Shown here one piece after another: positions 34,059-43,066 of a stretch of DNA of 64,000 nucleotides (positions are counted from its first letter, which is position 1; the number at the start of each line of letters is the position of its first letter). Made by a program: the position numbers and the translations under genes. Where the stretch lies: assembly GCA_951812325.1 (NCBI GenBank), contig OX638294.1, forward strand, positions 1,202,527 to 1,266,526, read 5' to 3'. Below the pieces are notes generated by a model that did no database searches, was not told the DNA's origin, and saw only the letters and a program-made list of their open reading frames with translations. The stretch is from an uncultured Thermoanaerobaculia bacterium (GTDB taxonomy: Bacteria; Acidobacteriota; Thermoanaerobaculia; Multivoradales; Multivoraceae).

Positions 34059-35336
34059 GCCGAGCTCGCCCTGCTGGGCGGAACTCCAGTCCGCACCGAG
34101 CCCTGGGCGCAGTGGCCGGCGCGGGGGCCGGAGGAAGAACGCGCGGTCATCGCAGCTCTCCGTGACGGCGACTGGGGCGGCTTTCCGCTCCCGAACGAGC
34201 GCTCCGCCGCCTTCGCCCGGGCCTTCGCCAAGCGCCACGACTGCGAACATGCCCTGTGCGTGGCGAACGGCACGGTCTCGCTCGAGGTCGCGCTCCAGGC
34301 GATGGGCGTGGAACCGGGCGCCGAGGTCATCGTGCCCGCCTACACGTTCGAAGCGACCGCCTCGGCTGCCCTGTTCGCCGATTGCATTCCCGTGTTCGCC
34401 GACATCGATCCGGGCGCCTGGACCATCGACGTGGACTCGGCAGCGGCGCTCGTCACGCAGCGCACCCAGGCGATCGTGCCGGTCCACCTGGCGATGACCG
34501 TCGCCGACCTGGACGCGATCCGCGGCCTCGCCTCACGGCACGGGCTCGCCGTGCTGGAAGACTGCGCCCACGCCCACGGCGCCCGCTGGCGCGGCCGCGG
34601 CGTCGGCTCCTGGGGCGACGCCGGGTCCTTCAGCTTCCAGACCTCGAAGCTGATGACCGCCGGCGAGGGCGGCATCGTGACGACCTCGGACGCGGCGATT
34701 CTCGACCGCCTCCACGCCCTCGTGAACTGCGGCCGGCAACGGCCCGGCGGCTCGTCGCACACGCCGGTGATCGGCCACAACTACCGGATGACGGATCTGC
34801 AGGCTGCGATCCTCAAGGTCCAGCTCGGCAGGCTGGACGAGCAGCATGAGCTCCGGCAGCGGAACGCCAGCCGCCTGCGCGCCGCGATCGAGGACATCGG
34901 CGGGCTGACCAACCTGCGGATCGACCCGAGGGTCACGGTTCAGGCGATCTACCAGTTCGTCTTCCGCTTCGAGAGCGGCGCCTTCGCGGGAATCGACCGC
35001 GACGTCTTCGTCGCCGCCCTCCAGGCCGAGGGCGTGCCGGCCGACGGGCGCTTCTACGAATCGCTGCCGGCAAGCGAACTGCTGCGCCCCGACGCCGACC
35101 GCTACCCGGCCTGGAGCGCCGCGCTCGCCCGGGGCCCGGCCGCCGACTGCCCGCACGCCGCACGAACCGCGTACCGGGAATCCGTCTGGCTACCCCACCA
35201 GCTCCTGCTCGGCGGGGCCTCCGACGTCGAGGACATCGTCGCAGCCGTGCTCAAGGTGCAACGCGGCGCGGCCGAGCTGGCCGGCCTGGAGCTGGAACAG
35301 GTCGAACGACTGCGACAGGCCCGGTCGGCGCGGTAG
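34041..35336 (+). CDS. DegT/DnrJ/EryC1/StrS-family PLP aminotransferase
   Basis: A 431-aa sugar aminotransferase-type PLP enzyme. CVANGTVSLEVALQAMGV is the phosphate-binding segment, EVIVPAYTFEATA follows, the PLP Asp is in VLEDCAHAHGA, and the Schiff-base lysine is in SFQTSKLMTAGEGG. The dimer strand GHNYRMTDLQAAI is present, and the C-terminal part is complete. The start is GTG 34041. Such enzymes make aminosugars or act in related carbohydrate pathways. Being next to a sugar kinase suggests carbohydrate metabolism, but no other aminosugar genes are here. Confidence 0.9.
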   Translation: MANRSAAELALLGGTPVRTEPWAQWPARGPEEERAVIAALRDGDWGGFPLPNERSAAFARAFAKRHDCEHALCVANGTVSLEVALQAMGVEPGAEVIVPAYTFEATASAALFADCIPVFADIDPGAWTIDVDSAAALVTQRTQAIVPVHLAMTVADLDAIRGLASRHGLAVLEDCAHAHGARWRGRGVGSWGDAGSFSFQTSKLMTAGEGGIVTTSDAAILDRLHALVNCGRQRPGGSSHTPVIGHNYRMTDLQAAILKVQLGRLDEQHELRQRNASRLRAAIEDIGGLTNLRIDPRVTVQAIYQFVFRFESGAFAGIDRDVFVAALQAEGVPADGRFYESLPASELLRPDADRYPAWSAALARGPAADCPHAARTAYRESVWLPHQLLLGGASDVEDIVAAVLKVQRGAAELAGLELEQVERLRQARSAR

Positions 35337-35369
35337 CCATCCTCCCTACGCGCCGCAGTCGGGGCAGCA

Positions 35370-35708
35370 CTACGCAGGCAGCCGGGACCGGGTCTCGAAC
35401 CGGTCCGGAAACTCCGGGAACGCATCGAAGGGCAGCGCTTCGCCGGCGCTCCGGGACTGGCGCTCCCCGCCTCCGTAACGCTGAATCTCGTCCAGAAACG
35501 CGCCGACCCCCACCTGCGCCAGGAAGCCCCGCGGGTCGCGCTCGGCGAACTCCCGCCGATCATGGGCTTCGAGGTTGACGTAGGTCAGATGCGGAAACGT
35601 CTCCCGGCAGAGCGTCGTCTTGCCGGACTGGCGCGGCCCGGTGACGGTGACCACGGGGTACTGCCCGAAGAGCTTGACGAGCACGGGTGCGATCTCTCGT
35701 CGGACCAT
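35370..35708 (-). pseudogene. Truncated AAA ATPase (AAA_14/DUF4143 type)
   Basis: The 112-aa product begins like large ATPases of the AAA_14-DUF4143 family: MVRREIAPVLVKLFGQYPVV, Walker A GPRQSGKTT, and Walker B AFLDEIQR near residue 75. These proteins are normally close to 400 aa. Here the sequence leaves the family directly after DEIQR and ends in an unrelated Arg/Pro-rich tail (GEALPFDAFPEFPDRF...). This is a 3' truncation or fusion to unrelated DNA, so it is probably not functional. Confidence 0.75.
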
Positions 35709-36216
35709 GGAGCGACTCTACCCGAAGCACGCACAAGTTGAAATTTCCACTTACACATTGTGCGCACTGGACACAGGGCCAAAGCGAAGCGGAAGCCCGG
35801 GCGGCCGCTACCGTTTCGTCGTGCGCGCAACCCGCGGCAACCTCCATGCGGACAGCGACTCCGTCGCGGTGACCATGCCGAGCCACGACCCCGGAACGCT
35901 CCAGGGCGCCGAGTTCGACGTCGACTTCAGCGCCAGAGCGAACGACGCGACGACCGACGGCACTGCCGGGTGGTCGTCGGATCGAGGCGTCCTGTACTGG
36001 CTGGCCTTCTGTGTCATAGTACGCCACGTCACCGCGAAGGGGTGAGCGGCCTGCGCGCAACGCGCCGCGGACTACTTCGTGCCCGGGCGCGAGGTCGTCC
36101 GCGGCCCGACGACGGTCCGCCAGCCTTACCGGTTCATGCGCTCGGGATGAGGCTGCGCACGGAACCGTGAACTTCTCCAGCGCGTGGCAGGGACCGGGCC
36201 AGCAGCCCGCCCGGGT
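35709..36216. other. 508-bp region without a recognised gene
   Basis: The plus strand reads GRYRFVVRATRGNLHADSDS near 35810 and AADYFVPGREVVRGPTT near 36065, each open for only a short distance and without a start or ribosome site. They look like remnants of decayed genes. Bases 35728-35762, just upstream of the truncated ATPase start, are the only AT-rich stretch and may be its old promoter. Confidence 0.35.
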
Positions 36217-37485
36217 CTACGCCCAGGTCAGCGTGCCGCTGCTCTGACCGAAGGCGTCGGTCTCCACGCCCATGCCCTGCAGCAGGGTCACGTAGAGGTT
36301 GCACAGCGGCGCGTTGTGCTCGCCGTCGTGGACGATGTTCTGGCCGTGGCTGTAGCCACCGCCGGCGACGAGGATCGGCAGGTCGCTGGGTTCGTGGGAG
36401 TTCGCGTTGCCCAGGTTGCTGCCGAACAGAACGGTCGTGTTGTCGAGCAGCGAGCCGTTGCCGTCGCCGCGCTCGCCCAGGTCGGTCAGCAGGTCGCTGA
36501 AGCTCTCGACGATCCCGGTCTCGATCTTCTTGAGCTGCGCGATCTTCGCCGGGTCCTGGCCGTGGTGCGAGAGGCTGTGCTGGTCGGAGTTGATTCCCGG
36601 CAAGTCGATCACCACCCCATGGTCCTGGATCATCAGGCTGATGACACGGGACGAGTCGGTCTCCAGGATCAGCGGGATCATCCGGAACATGAGCTTGACG
36701 CGACCGATCAGATCGGAGCGGGAAGCGATGTCGGTGGGCGCCGCCGCATCGACCGCAGGCTTCGGCTTCTGCTGCCAGGCCTGGACCTCGGCCAGGTCGA
36801 GTTCCGCCGTCCGCACCGCGTTGTAGTACGCATCGAGCTTCGTCTGATCGGCCAGACTCACCCGCCTCCGCAGTGCCGAGGTCTGCGACTTGAGCCGATC
36901 AAGGATGCTGCCGCCGTCGTTCAGGCTCTGCTTCTCGCGTTCGACTTCCTCGGGCGTGCCCTGCAGGAACAACTGGCGGAACAGGTTCTCCGGGCTCGTC
37001 TCGGCCGGCACCATCGCGCCGCTCCTGGTGTAGGACTGACTTTGCGGCGCCGCGGTACCGAGCACGACGGAAGGGAACCGGGTCGTGTAGCCGAGATGGT
37101 TCGCCGCCACCTGGTCCATCGAGATCGTGTTGCGGAAGCCGTCGAGGCCGGGACGCCGGGCCGCGGTGAGGAACGTGACCTCCGAGTTGTGCGGCTGCCG
37201 GCCGGTCTGCTCCTCGTGCGAGAAGCCCGAGAAGAGGGTGAAGTTCTGACGGTGCCGCTCGAGCAGCGAGAGGTACTCCGTCGTCTCGTAGCCGGCGCCG
37301 GCGGCTTTGGGGAACCAGGCCTCCTTGTAGAGGCCGAGCGTGTTGCAGATGTTGACCATCCGCCGGGGCTCGGTGGCCGCGGCCCGGGCCAGCCCGGGGC
37401 TCATCGACTCGAGCATCGGCAACGCCAGGGCAACGCCCGAGGCGCGCAGGAACGTGCGGCGGTCCAGAGGCTGTCTCAGGTTCAT
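36217..37485 (-). CDS. DUF1552 protein with Tat signal
   Basis: A 422-aa exported protein with a twin-arginine signal (LDRRTFLRASGVALALPML). The DUF1552 domain fills the rest (ICNTLGLYKEAWFP, FTLFSGFSHEEQTGRQPHNS, ITDLGERGDGNGSLLDNTTV-like region, GSNLGNANSHEPSDLPILVAGGG). The family is related to DUF1501 and sulfatase-like proteins and occurs in Planctomycetes and Acidobacteriota, nearly always next to a DUF1592 cytochrome, as here (4 bp apart). The function is unknown; the pair is thought to act in the periplasm on polymers or other large substrates, which is inference. Confidence 0.9.
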   Translation of the reverse strand: MNLRQPLDRRTFLRASGVALALPMLESMSPGLARAAATEPRRMVNICNTLGLYKEAWFPKAAGAGYETTEYLSLLERHRQNFTLFSGFSHEEQTGRQPHNSEVTFLTAARRPGLDGFRNTISMDQVAANHLGYTTRFPSVVLGTAAPQSQSYTRSGAMVPAETSPENLFRQLFLQGTPEEVEREKQSLNDGGSILDRLKSQTSALRRRVSLADQTKLDAYYNAVRTAELDLAEVQAWQQKPKPAVDAAAPTDIASRSDLIGRVKLMFRMIPLILETDSSRVISLMIQDHGVVIDLPGINSDQHSLSHHGQDPAKIAQLKKIETGIVESFSDLLTDLGERGDGNGSLLDNTTVLFGSNLGNANSHEPSDLPILVAGGGYSHGQNIVHDGEHNAPLCNLYVTLLQGMGVETDAFGQSSGTLTWA

Positions 37486-37489
37486 CGCT

Positions 37490-39937
37490 CTACCTCATCC
37501 TGAAGAGGTCGCTCTTCGTGACCTCGTGAATCATCGTTCTGAACGGGTATCCGTCATCGCTCAGCTTCGCCACGACATCCTCGACGCCGTCCCGGTCCGC
37601 GAACTCGATTTCGGCGCCGGTCGAGTAGACGAGAAGTTGGGAGACCAGGTGGCGGGCCACCTGCTCGACGTCCCGGCGGAGCAGCCGCTTGTACTCCTCG
37701 ATCCCGGCGAACGGCTCGCCGTCGGCGGTCACCCCGGAAGCATCGACCGGGCGCCCCTGCTTGTAGGGCATTCGATACTCGTACCCTTCCGGAGTCGTGC
37801 CCGAGCCGCCATCCGCCCGGTAGTGGGTGCGGAAGCCGCCAATCGGGTCGAACGACTCGAGCGCGAATCCCGGCGGATCGATCACCCGGTGACAACTGTT
37901 GCAGACCGGCTCGTTGCGGTGCTTCGCCAATTGCTCGCGAATGGTCGTCGCTCCCCGGGTGTCCGGCTCGAGCGCGGTGACGCTCTCCGGCGGCGGCGGC
38001 GCCGGCTGACCGAGCAGGTTCGCCAGCACGAAGTTGCCGCGCGGAATCGGCGAGGTGATCGTGCCGTTGGCGGTGATCTTGTGAATGCTCGCCTGGGTGA
38101 TGAGACCGCCCCGGGGGCTGTCCGACGGCAAGGTCACCTTGCGCAGGTGCTGCCCCTGGATCCCCGGGATGCCGTAGTGCTCCGCAAGCCGGCGGTTGAG
38201 GAAGGTGAAATCCGCGTCGATCAGGCGGCCCACGCCGAGGTCCTCGGCGATCAGCTCCGCCAGGAACAGTTGCGTCTCCCGGGCCATCGCCTGGCCCAGG
38301 CGATCGTCGTACTCGGGGTAGAGCCCGGCGTCGGGGTTCGTCGCCTTCATCTCGTAGAGCCGGAACGCCTGCCCCGCGAAATCGTGGACGAAGCGCTCCG
38401 ACCTGGGATCGTCGAGCAGCCGCTCGACCTGAGCGGCGAAGACCTCCGGGCCGGACAGGCTGCCGTTGCCGGCGTGGGCCAGCAGCTCGTCGTCCGGCAT
38501 GCTCCGCCACAGGAAGTAGGAGAGCCTGGACGCGAGCGCGTGTTCGTCGAGCCGGCCCGGGTCTCCCGACTGGAACAGAAAGGGCGGCGCGCTCAGGATG
38601 GCCCGCAGCGGCAGGCGCACCGCATCGACGAACGGCCGGCCGCTCTCGAGAAGGGGCTGCGCGAGATCCGCGTAAGCCTCGAGTTCGCCTTCGGCGAGCG
38701 GGCGCCTGAACGCGCGCGGCGCGAACTCGGCGACGACATCGACCACGTGCTCGTACGGGGCCTTGGTCAGGATGACCTCGCCGGCATCGTCGAACTCGAT
38801 GCCGGCCAGCAACTTCCGGGCGCTCGGGGGCGGCCAGTCATCGAACAGCGGCCCCTCGATCGTCAGGGTCCGGAGCGCGATTCCTTCCCCCTCGTAGTTC
38901 TCGACATTCCGTTCAGGAGCGTAGTAGTCGAAGTACTCGCCCGGCGGCGGGTCGGCTTCGGCCAGCGACGGCGCGAGGAGATCGCCCGGCCGCAGGAAGG
39001 TCTCGAACTGCACCGTCCGCGGTTCCTCGCCGACGAGATCCCAGTAGGCGAGCAGTTCGTCGAGCGAGGCGGCGGCCGCCTGCTTCGAACCCCGGTACAC
39101 GGTCAGGGTCACCGGCCCCCTGGGCTGATACGCCCAGCCCTCGATCGTGGCGCGATAGCGACCGGCGTAGGGAACGTTGTAGCCCTCGGTCTCGCTGTGC
39201 ATCAGGTACGTGGACCCGGCGTCGACGAACATGACCGCGGCTTCGTCCAGCATCTTGGTGATCCCGCCGCCCAGAATCTCCGCCTTGCTCATGTAGGTCA
39301 GGTAGCCCGAGTCCGCGTAGGCGATCTCCCGCCGGCCGGTGGCTGGCCGCGGTCCAATCCTGATCGCCCGGTCGAGCGCCCGGTCCGCGACTTCGAGGTA
39401 GGCCCGAACATGCAGGGGCGACATGCTCTGGTTGGCCGCCACGGTGTCGAAGCCCCCGGAGTCGGCCTCGGCCGGCAGGGACTGGCTCAGGTCCATCGCC
39501 ACCGCCTCGTCGATGGCGAGCAGGTCCTGAATCGAGTAGGCGTACTCAAGCCGGGTCAGGCGCCGGAGCGGAACGCGCTGGCCGCCGCGGCTCTCGAGAT
39601 TCGCATCGACCAGCGCGGTCCTGAGCGATGCGAGCGCGGCCTCGATCAACTCCGCCTCGGGCCTGGGGGCCTCCGGAGGCGGCATCTCGCCGTTCGCGAC
39701 CCGATCGTGGATCTGCTGCCACGTGCGGAACGTCTTCGGATCCGAGAGATCCTGGCTGAGACGCGGAATGCTGAGCGGCGTCGCGGTCCGGCCCCCGTGA
39801 CACCGAATGCAGGACCGGTCGACCAGGGGCGCCACGCCCTCGAAAAACGAAGCGGGCTCTGCCGGCCCCTGGGCCAAAGCGACCGGCACGAAAACCAGGA
39901 GCGGCACAAGGGCGGCCGCAAGACTCTTGGGGGCCAT
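37490..39937 (-). CDS. DUF1592-type multidomain haem protein (DUF1587-1592-1588-1585)
   Basis: An 815-aa exported protein. After the signal peptide (ending VALAQ) comes a cytochrome-like segment with one CxxCH site (SCIRCHG, near residue 43). It is followed by DUF1587 (VPLRRLTRLEYAYSIQDLL), a carbohydrate-binding-like middle region, DUF1592 (ASRLSYFLWRSMPDDELL), DUF1588 (RRLAEHYGIPGIQGQHL and SPIPRGNFVLANLLG) and a C-terminal DUF1585 (FPRTMIHEVTK-like, ending SDLFRMR). It is the usual partner of DUF1552 genes and heads that two-gene operon. A periplasmic redox role in degrading large organic substrates is suspected for the family. Confidence 0.9.
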   Translation of the reverse strand: MAPKSLAAALVPLLVFVPVALAQGPAEPASFFEGVAPLVDRSCIRCHGGRTATPLSIPRLSQDLSDPKTFRTWQQIHDRVANGEMPPPEAPRPEAELIEAALASLRTALVDANLESRGGQRVPLRRLTRLEYAYSIQDLLAIDEAVAMDLSQSLPAEADSGGFDTVAANQSMSPLHVRAYLEVADRALDRAIRIGPRPATGRREIAYADSGYLTYMSKAEILGGGITKMLDEAAVMFVDAGSTYLMHSETEGYNVPYAGRYRATIEGWAYQPRGPVTLTVYRGSKQAAAASLDELLAYWDLVGEEPRTVQFETFLRPGDLLAPSLAEADPPPGEYFDYYAPERNVENYEGEGIALRTLTIEGPLFDDWPPPSARKLLAGIEFDDAGEVILTKAPYEHVVDVVAEFAPRAFRRPLAEGELEAYADLAQPLLESGRPFVDAVRLPLRAILSAPPFLFQSGDPGRLDEHALASRLSYFLWRSMPDDELLAHAGNGSLSGPEVFAAQVERLLDDPRSERFVHDFAGQAFRLYEMKATNPDAGLYPEYDDRLGQAMARETQLFLAELIAEDLGVGRLIDADFTFLNRRLAEHYGIPGIQGQHLRKVTLPSDSPRGGLITQASIHKITANGTITSPIPRGNFVLANLLGQPAPPPPESVTALEPDTRGATTIREQLAKHRNEPVCNSCHRVIDPPGFALESFDPIGGFRTHYRADGGSGTTPEGYEYRMPYKQGRPVDASGVTADGEPFAGIEEYKRLLRRDVEQVARHLVSQLLVYSTGAEIEFADRDGVEDVVAKLSDDGYPFRTMIHEVTKSDLFRMR

Positions 39938-40075
39938 CGTTCTAATCCCTCACCTCTGGCACAGTCCGGCTTTGGCCACCGGTTGGCGGAACCACAATCT
40001 CGTACACGACTTGTTAGGGCGCGAGTCTAGCAGCCCGTCGAGTTCCCGATGCGCCGCCGCGCGCCGGAGCAGCCC

Positions 40076-40185
40076 TCTCACTCGAGCGGGAGCACGCCCC
40101 CGACGTGATCCGGATCGACCGCATCCAGCAGCCGGCCGCCGACCAGGCGTCTCACTCGAGCGGGAGCACACCCCCGATGTGATCC
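40076..40185. repeat. About 36-bp duplication carrying a stop codon, 74 bp apart
   Basis: Bases 40150-40185 are the 3' end of the M23 gene, including its stop codon (TCA at 40152-40154 on the plus strand). They recur with a few changes at 40076-40111. The region from 39938 to 40151 holds nothing else recognisable besides the upstream region of the DUF1592 gene. Confidence 0.8.
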
Positions 40186-41555
40186 CTGATCCACTTCGCA
40201 TCGAACCATTCCAGCGGATTGACGGGCAGACCGCCGAGCAGGACGGCGAAGTGGAGGTGGTCCCCGCCGGCCATGCCCGTCTCGCCGCTCAGGCCCAGCC
40301 GCTCGCCGGCCGCGACCTCCTGACCCGCCTCGACATCGATCCGCGACAGGTGTGAATAGAGGGTCATCAGGCCGTAGCCGTGATCGACCACCACCGTGTT
40401 GCCGTAGATGCCGAGGTACTCCGCGAGGACCACGGCGCCGGCGTTCGAGGCCGGCACCTCGTCCTGAAGCCGCGATGCGAGATCGAAGCCCAGGTGGTCC
40501 TGCGTGTCGACCACGCGGCCCTCGTGGAGATACTGCCGGCGGGTAGCGAACCGGTCCATCACCTGGGTGTTCCGCATCTGCCGGAAGGGACCGCTCCAGA
40601 GCTGCCGCGACACCGAACCGGACGCCAGCTCGATCAGCCGCACGGCGTTCATCTGCCGCAGTTCGCCGTTCAGCATCAGGTAGTTCTCGAGCAGGCCGCC
40701 GCGGTCCGGCAGCTCAGGTGTCCGCGCCATGATCGCCGGCACGACCCGCGCCATGAAGCTGTCGCTGAGGCGAATCGTCGAGGAGTTGAGCGGCGACGGC
40801 TCGATTTCGCCGAGGAAGGGCGCCCTCGCCTCGTTGCCGAGGTCGTCCCGCGCCACGAGCCGGAAGGTCGACGGATCGGCACTGTCGTACGGCACGCCGA
40901 AGAGAACGAATCGGTCCTGAACGCCACCTCCGGGCAGGAGGTGGCCCGGGAACCAGTAGTCGCCGACCTCTACGCCGCTCTCCACGGCGCTGGCGCCGAC
41001 GGTGTAGCGGAGAACGCCGCTGCCCGACTGCGTGGGCGTCGCCGTCACCCCGACCGACTCGAGCGTGGGCGGGCGCAGGCGGACCGGCAACGACAGCTCC
41101 GCGACCTGCGGAGGCGGCCGCCGCAGCAAGGTGCCCGGCCGCTCGACGGTCACGCGCACGACGGCATCGCCCTCCACCAGGTCAGGCGCCCTGTCGCGAC
41201 CGACTTCGGTCTCCAGGACCGCCTCCCGGACGGGATCGCCGCCGAAGGACCAGGGACCCGGAGGCGTTAGCGCTCTCTCCTCGAGCAGGAGCGACTCCCC
41301 GCCCTGGACCAACTCGACCCGGATCGGGCCGAGGCCGCGGCCACCCGCACGCGCCGTCGCCGTCACCATCGTGCGCGGACCGATGCCGGGCAGATCGGAG
41401 GTCATCGTGACTTCAGGTTCCGGACCGACCCGCAACCAGAGGACCGCGACCGCGCCGAGGATCACCGTCGCGAGAATCGCGGCGGTGGCCGCCACCGGCA
41501 GCCAACGACGGCGGGGCGTACCCAGGCGAGCGGCTTGTCTGTCGCTGAGCGGCAA
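40152..41555 (-). CDS. M23-family metallopeptidase (LytM domain), membrane-anchored
   Basis: A 467-aa protein with one N-terminal membrane anchor (WLPVAATAAILATVILGAVAVLWL) and a long beta-rich extracytoplasmic region (about residues 45-330). The C-terminal LytM/M23 domain has zinc ligands in QDHLGFDLAS (HxxxD) and GGDHLHFAV (HxH), plus the typical YGNTVVVDHGYGLMTLYSHL strand. It would cut peptide cross-links in peptidoglycan, or act as a regulatory factor in cell-wall remodelling. All active residues are intact. It lies downstream of a VOC gene on the same strand. Confidence 0.9.
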   Translation of the reverse strand: MPLSDRQAARLGTPRRRWLPVAATAAILATVILGAVAVLWLRVGPEPEVTMTSDLPGIGPRTMVTATARAGGRGLGPIRVELVQGGESLLLEERALTPPGPWSFGGDPVREAVLETEVGRDRAPDLVEGDAVVRVTVERPGTLLRRPPPQVAELSLPVRLRPPTLESVGVTATPTQSGSGVLRYTVGASAVESGVEVGDYWFPGHLLPGGGVQDRFVLFGVPYDSADPSTFRLVARDDLGNEARAPFLGEIEPSPLNSSTIRLSDSFMARVVPAIMARTPELPDRGGLLENYLMLNGELRQMNAVRLIELASGSVSRQLWSGPFRQMRNTQVMDRFATRRQYLHEGRVVDTQDHLGFDLASRLQDEVPASNAGAVVLAEYLGIYGNTVVVDHGYGLMTLYSHLSRIDVEAGQEVAAGERLGLSGETGMAGGDHLHFAVLLGGLPVNPLEWFDAKWIRDHIGGVLPLE

Positions 41556-41568
41556 GTCGGCAGACCCG

Positions 41569-41970
41569 TCAGCCGAGGTGAAGCAGCTCGACCCAGTTGC
41601 CGTCCGGGTCCTCGATCATCGAGATCCTGATGCCTGGCCGAATCTCGCGCGGCGAGACGACGACCTTGTGACCCGCCTCTTCCGCCTGGGCGGTGACCTC
41701 GTCCAGGTTCGAAACGGACAGCGTCCAGTACCGGTAGCCGGTCGCTCCCGCGATGCCTCCCGGCGGCGCGGAAGCCTCCGGCAGCTTCGACAGGGACACG
41801 AGCTTGATCAGACTCGTGCCGCAAAGCAGGCGGTGCATCGTTCCGCCCGGCATCGGCATCTCGCCCTGGTCCTCAAGGCCGATCACGTCACGGTAGAAGC
41901 GCAGCGACGCCTCCGCGTCACGCACCACGATGCCCAGGTCGACCGAATCCTTCGTCAGTTGTACGCCCAC
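41569..41970 (-). CDS. VOC-family protein (glyoxalase/dioxygenase fold)
   Basis: A 133-aa single-domain vicinal-oxygen-chelate protein. VDLGIVVRDAEASLRFYRDVIGL opens the first beta-alpha-beta unit, and ISMIEDPDGNWVELLHLG closes the second, with the usual metal Glu. It may be a lyase or a binding protein; the substrate is not predictable. It ends 13 bp before the M23 gene start, so the two may share a transcript. Confidence 0.85.
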   Translation of the reverse strand: MGVQLTKDSVDLGIVVRDAEASLRFYRDVIGLEDQGEMPMPGGTMHRLLCGTSLIKLVSLSKLPEASAPPGGIAGATGYRYWTLSVSNLDEVTAQAEEAGHKVVVSPREIRPGIRISMIEDPDGNWVELLHLG

Positions 41971-42257
41971 GGCAGCTTTCCTCCGGCGCTACCCGCGCGC
42001 CCGCTGACGGCGCCGGGAGTGGTTCGCAGGTGACGCGAACCGCCACCCGGATTGGTTGGCCGGGATGTTATCCGCTTGCCGGGCCGACGGACGGTCAGAG
42101 GCCGCTCGGGAACTGAAGCACACAGGAAACCCGGCGGGCCCGACTGGACCTCCTGGGGCCGGCGCCGACCTTCGAGCCCCTGCACCATCCAGGTCGGCAG
42201 CAGCCTCTCGTGCTCCGAGGCCTCAGTCCATGCTTCCCGATCGCGCCCGCGCGCCGC

Positions 42258-42887
42258 TCAGGAGTCGAAGCGGCGCGACTCCGCCGCCTTCTGGCGCGCG
42301 CGCACACCGCGAAGCAGCAGGAACAGCCCCACCGCCATCACCGCCACCGGCCAGTAGTCGAGGATCTGGTCCTTCAGAGCCCAGTCCGGAAAGCTCGCGA
42401 TGATCAGAATGGCGCCGAGAATCAGCGGCCACCACCGGTGCACCCTTTCGTAGAGCAGGGAGACGACGTAGATCAGCAGGAACCCGACGCCGATACCGAA
42501 GACGGCGCTTTCGCCGTGCACGAACGAGTCCGAGTACAGATCGTCGTACGCCAGACCAAGGCCGAGCCCCATCAGGATTCCGCCAGGAATCAGCAGCCCG
42601 AACGCCTTCTTGTAGAAGTAGCCTGCGGCGAAGACCCCGCCGACCAGGATCAGGAACAGATGATCGGGCGAGCCATCCTGCCGCTCGAGCGCCAGCAACA
42701 CGCCGCCCAGGACGACCAGGGCAAGGCCCGCCGCGACCTGACCGGCCAGCGTGGGCCCCGGGGCTGGCGCAGGCGGTTCCGCCGGTTCCGGCGGCTCCGG
42801 CGGTCCGTCGGACGCCGATGCCGTTGATCCGCTGCCCGAGCCCGCGGCCGGAGCGCTGGTGTCCTCGTTCATCTCTTCCCGTTCCAT
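42258..42887 (-). CDS. Small polytopic membrane protein
   Basis: A 209-aa protein with a cytoplasmic or disordered Pro/Glu/Ser-rich N-terminus (about residues 1-50) and five or six hydrophobic segments (VAAGLALVVLGGVLLAL, LFLILVGGVFAAGYFY, LLIPGGILMGLGLGLAY, AVFGIGVGFLLIYVVSLLY, WPLILGAILIIASF, WPVAVMAVGLFLLL). It resembles uncharacterised DUF5668-like membrane proteins but I cannot name a family. The ATG at 42887 follows a GAAGGGGGG ribosome site. No function is proposed. Confidence 0.75.
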   Translation of the reverse strand: MEREEMNEDTSAPAAGSGSGSTASASDGPPEPPEPAEPPAPAPGPTLAGQVAAGLALVVLGGVLLALERQDGSPDHLFLILVGGVFAAGYFYKKAFGLLIPGGILMGLGLGLAYDDLYSDSFVHGESAVFGIGVGFLLIYVVSLLYERVHRWWPLILGAILIIASFPDWALKDQILDYWPVAVMAVGLFLLLRGVRARQKAAESRRFDS

Positions 42888-43066
42888 TCGTCCCCCCTTC
42901 AAGCACGACAAGTGCTTGAAACAGACTACGCAGTTCGTTGCCGCCAGGTTCCAGCGAGTTCGGTCCGTCGTCCGATGCCGTCGCCGGCGCCTCCGACCCC
43001 GTCCGCGTGGGAGACCCGGCCCATCGGCGGCTCCAGTGGCCGACCTCGGCTGGTACGCTTGGCTCC

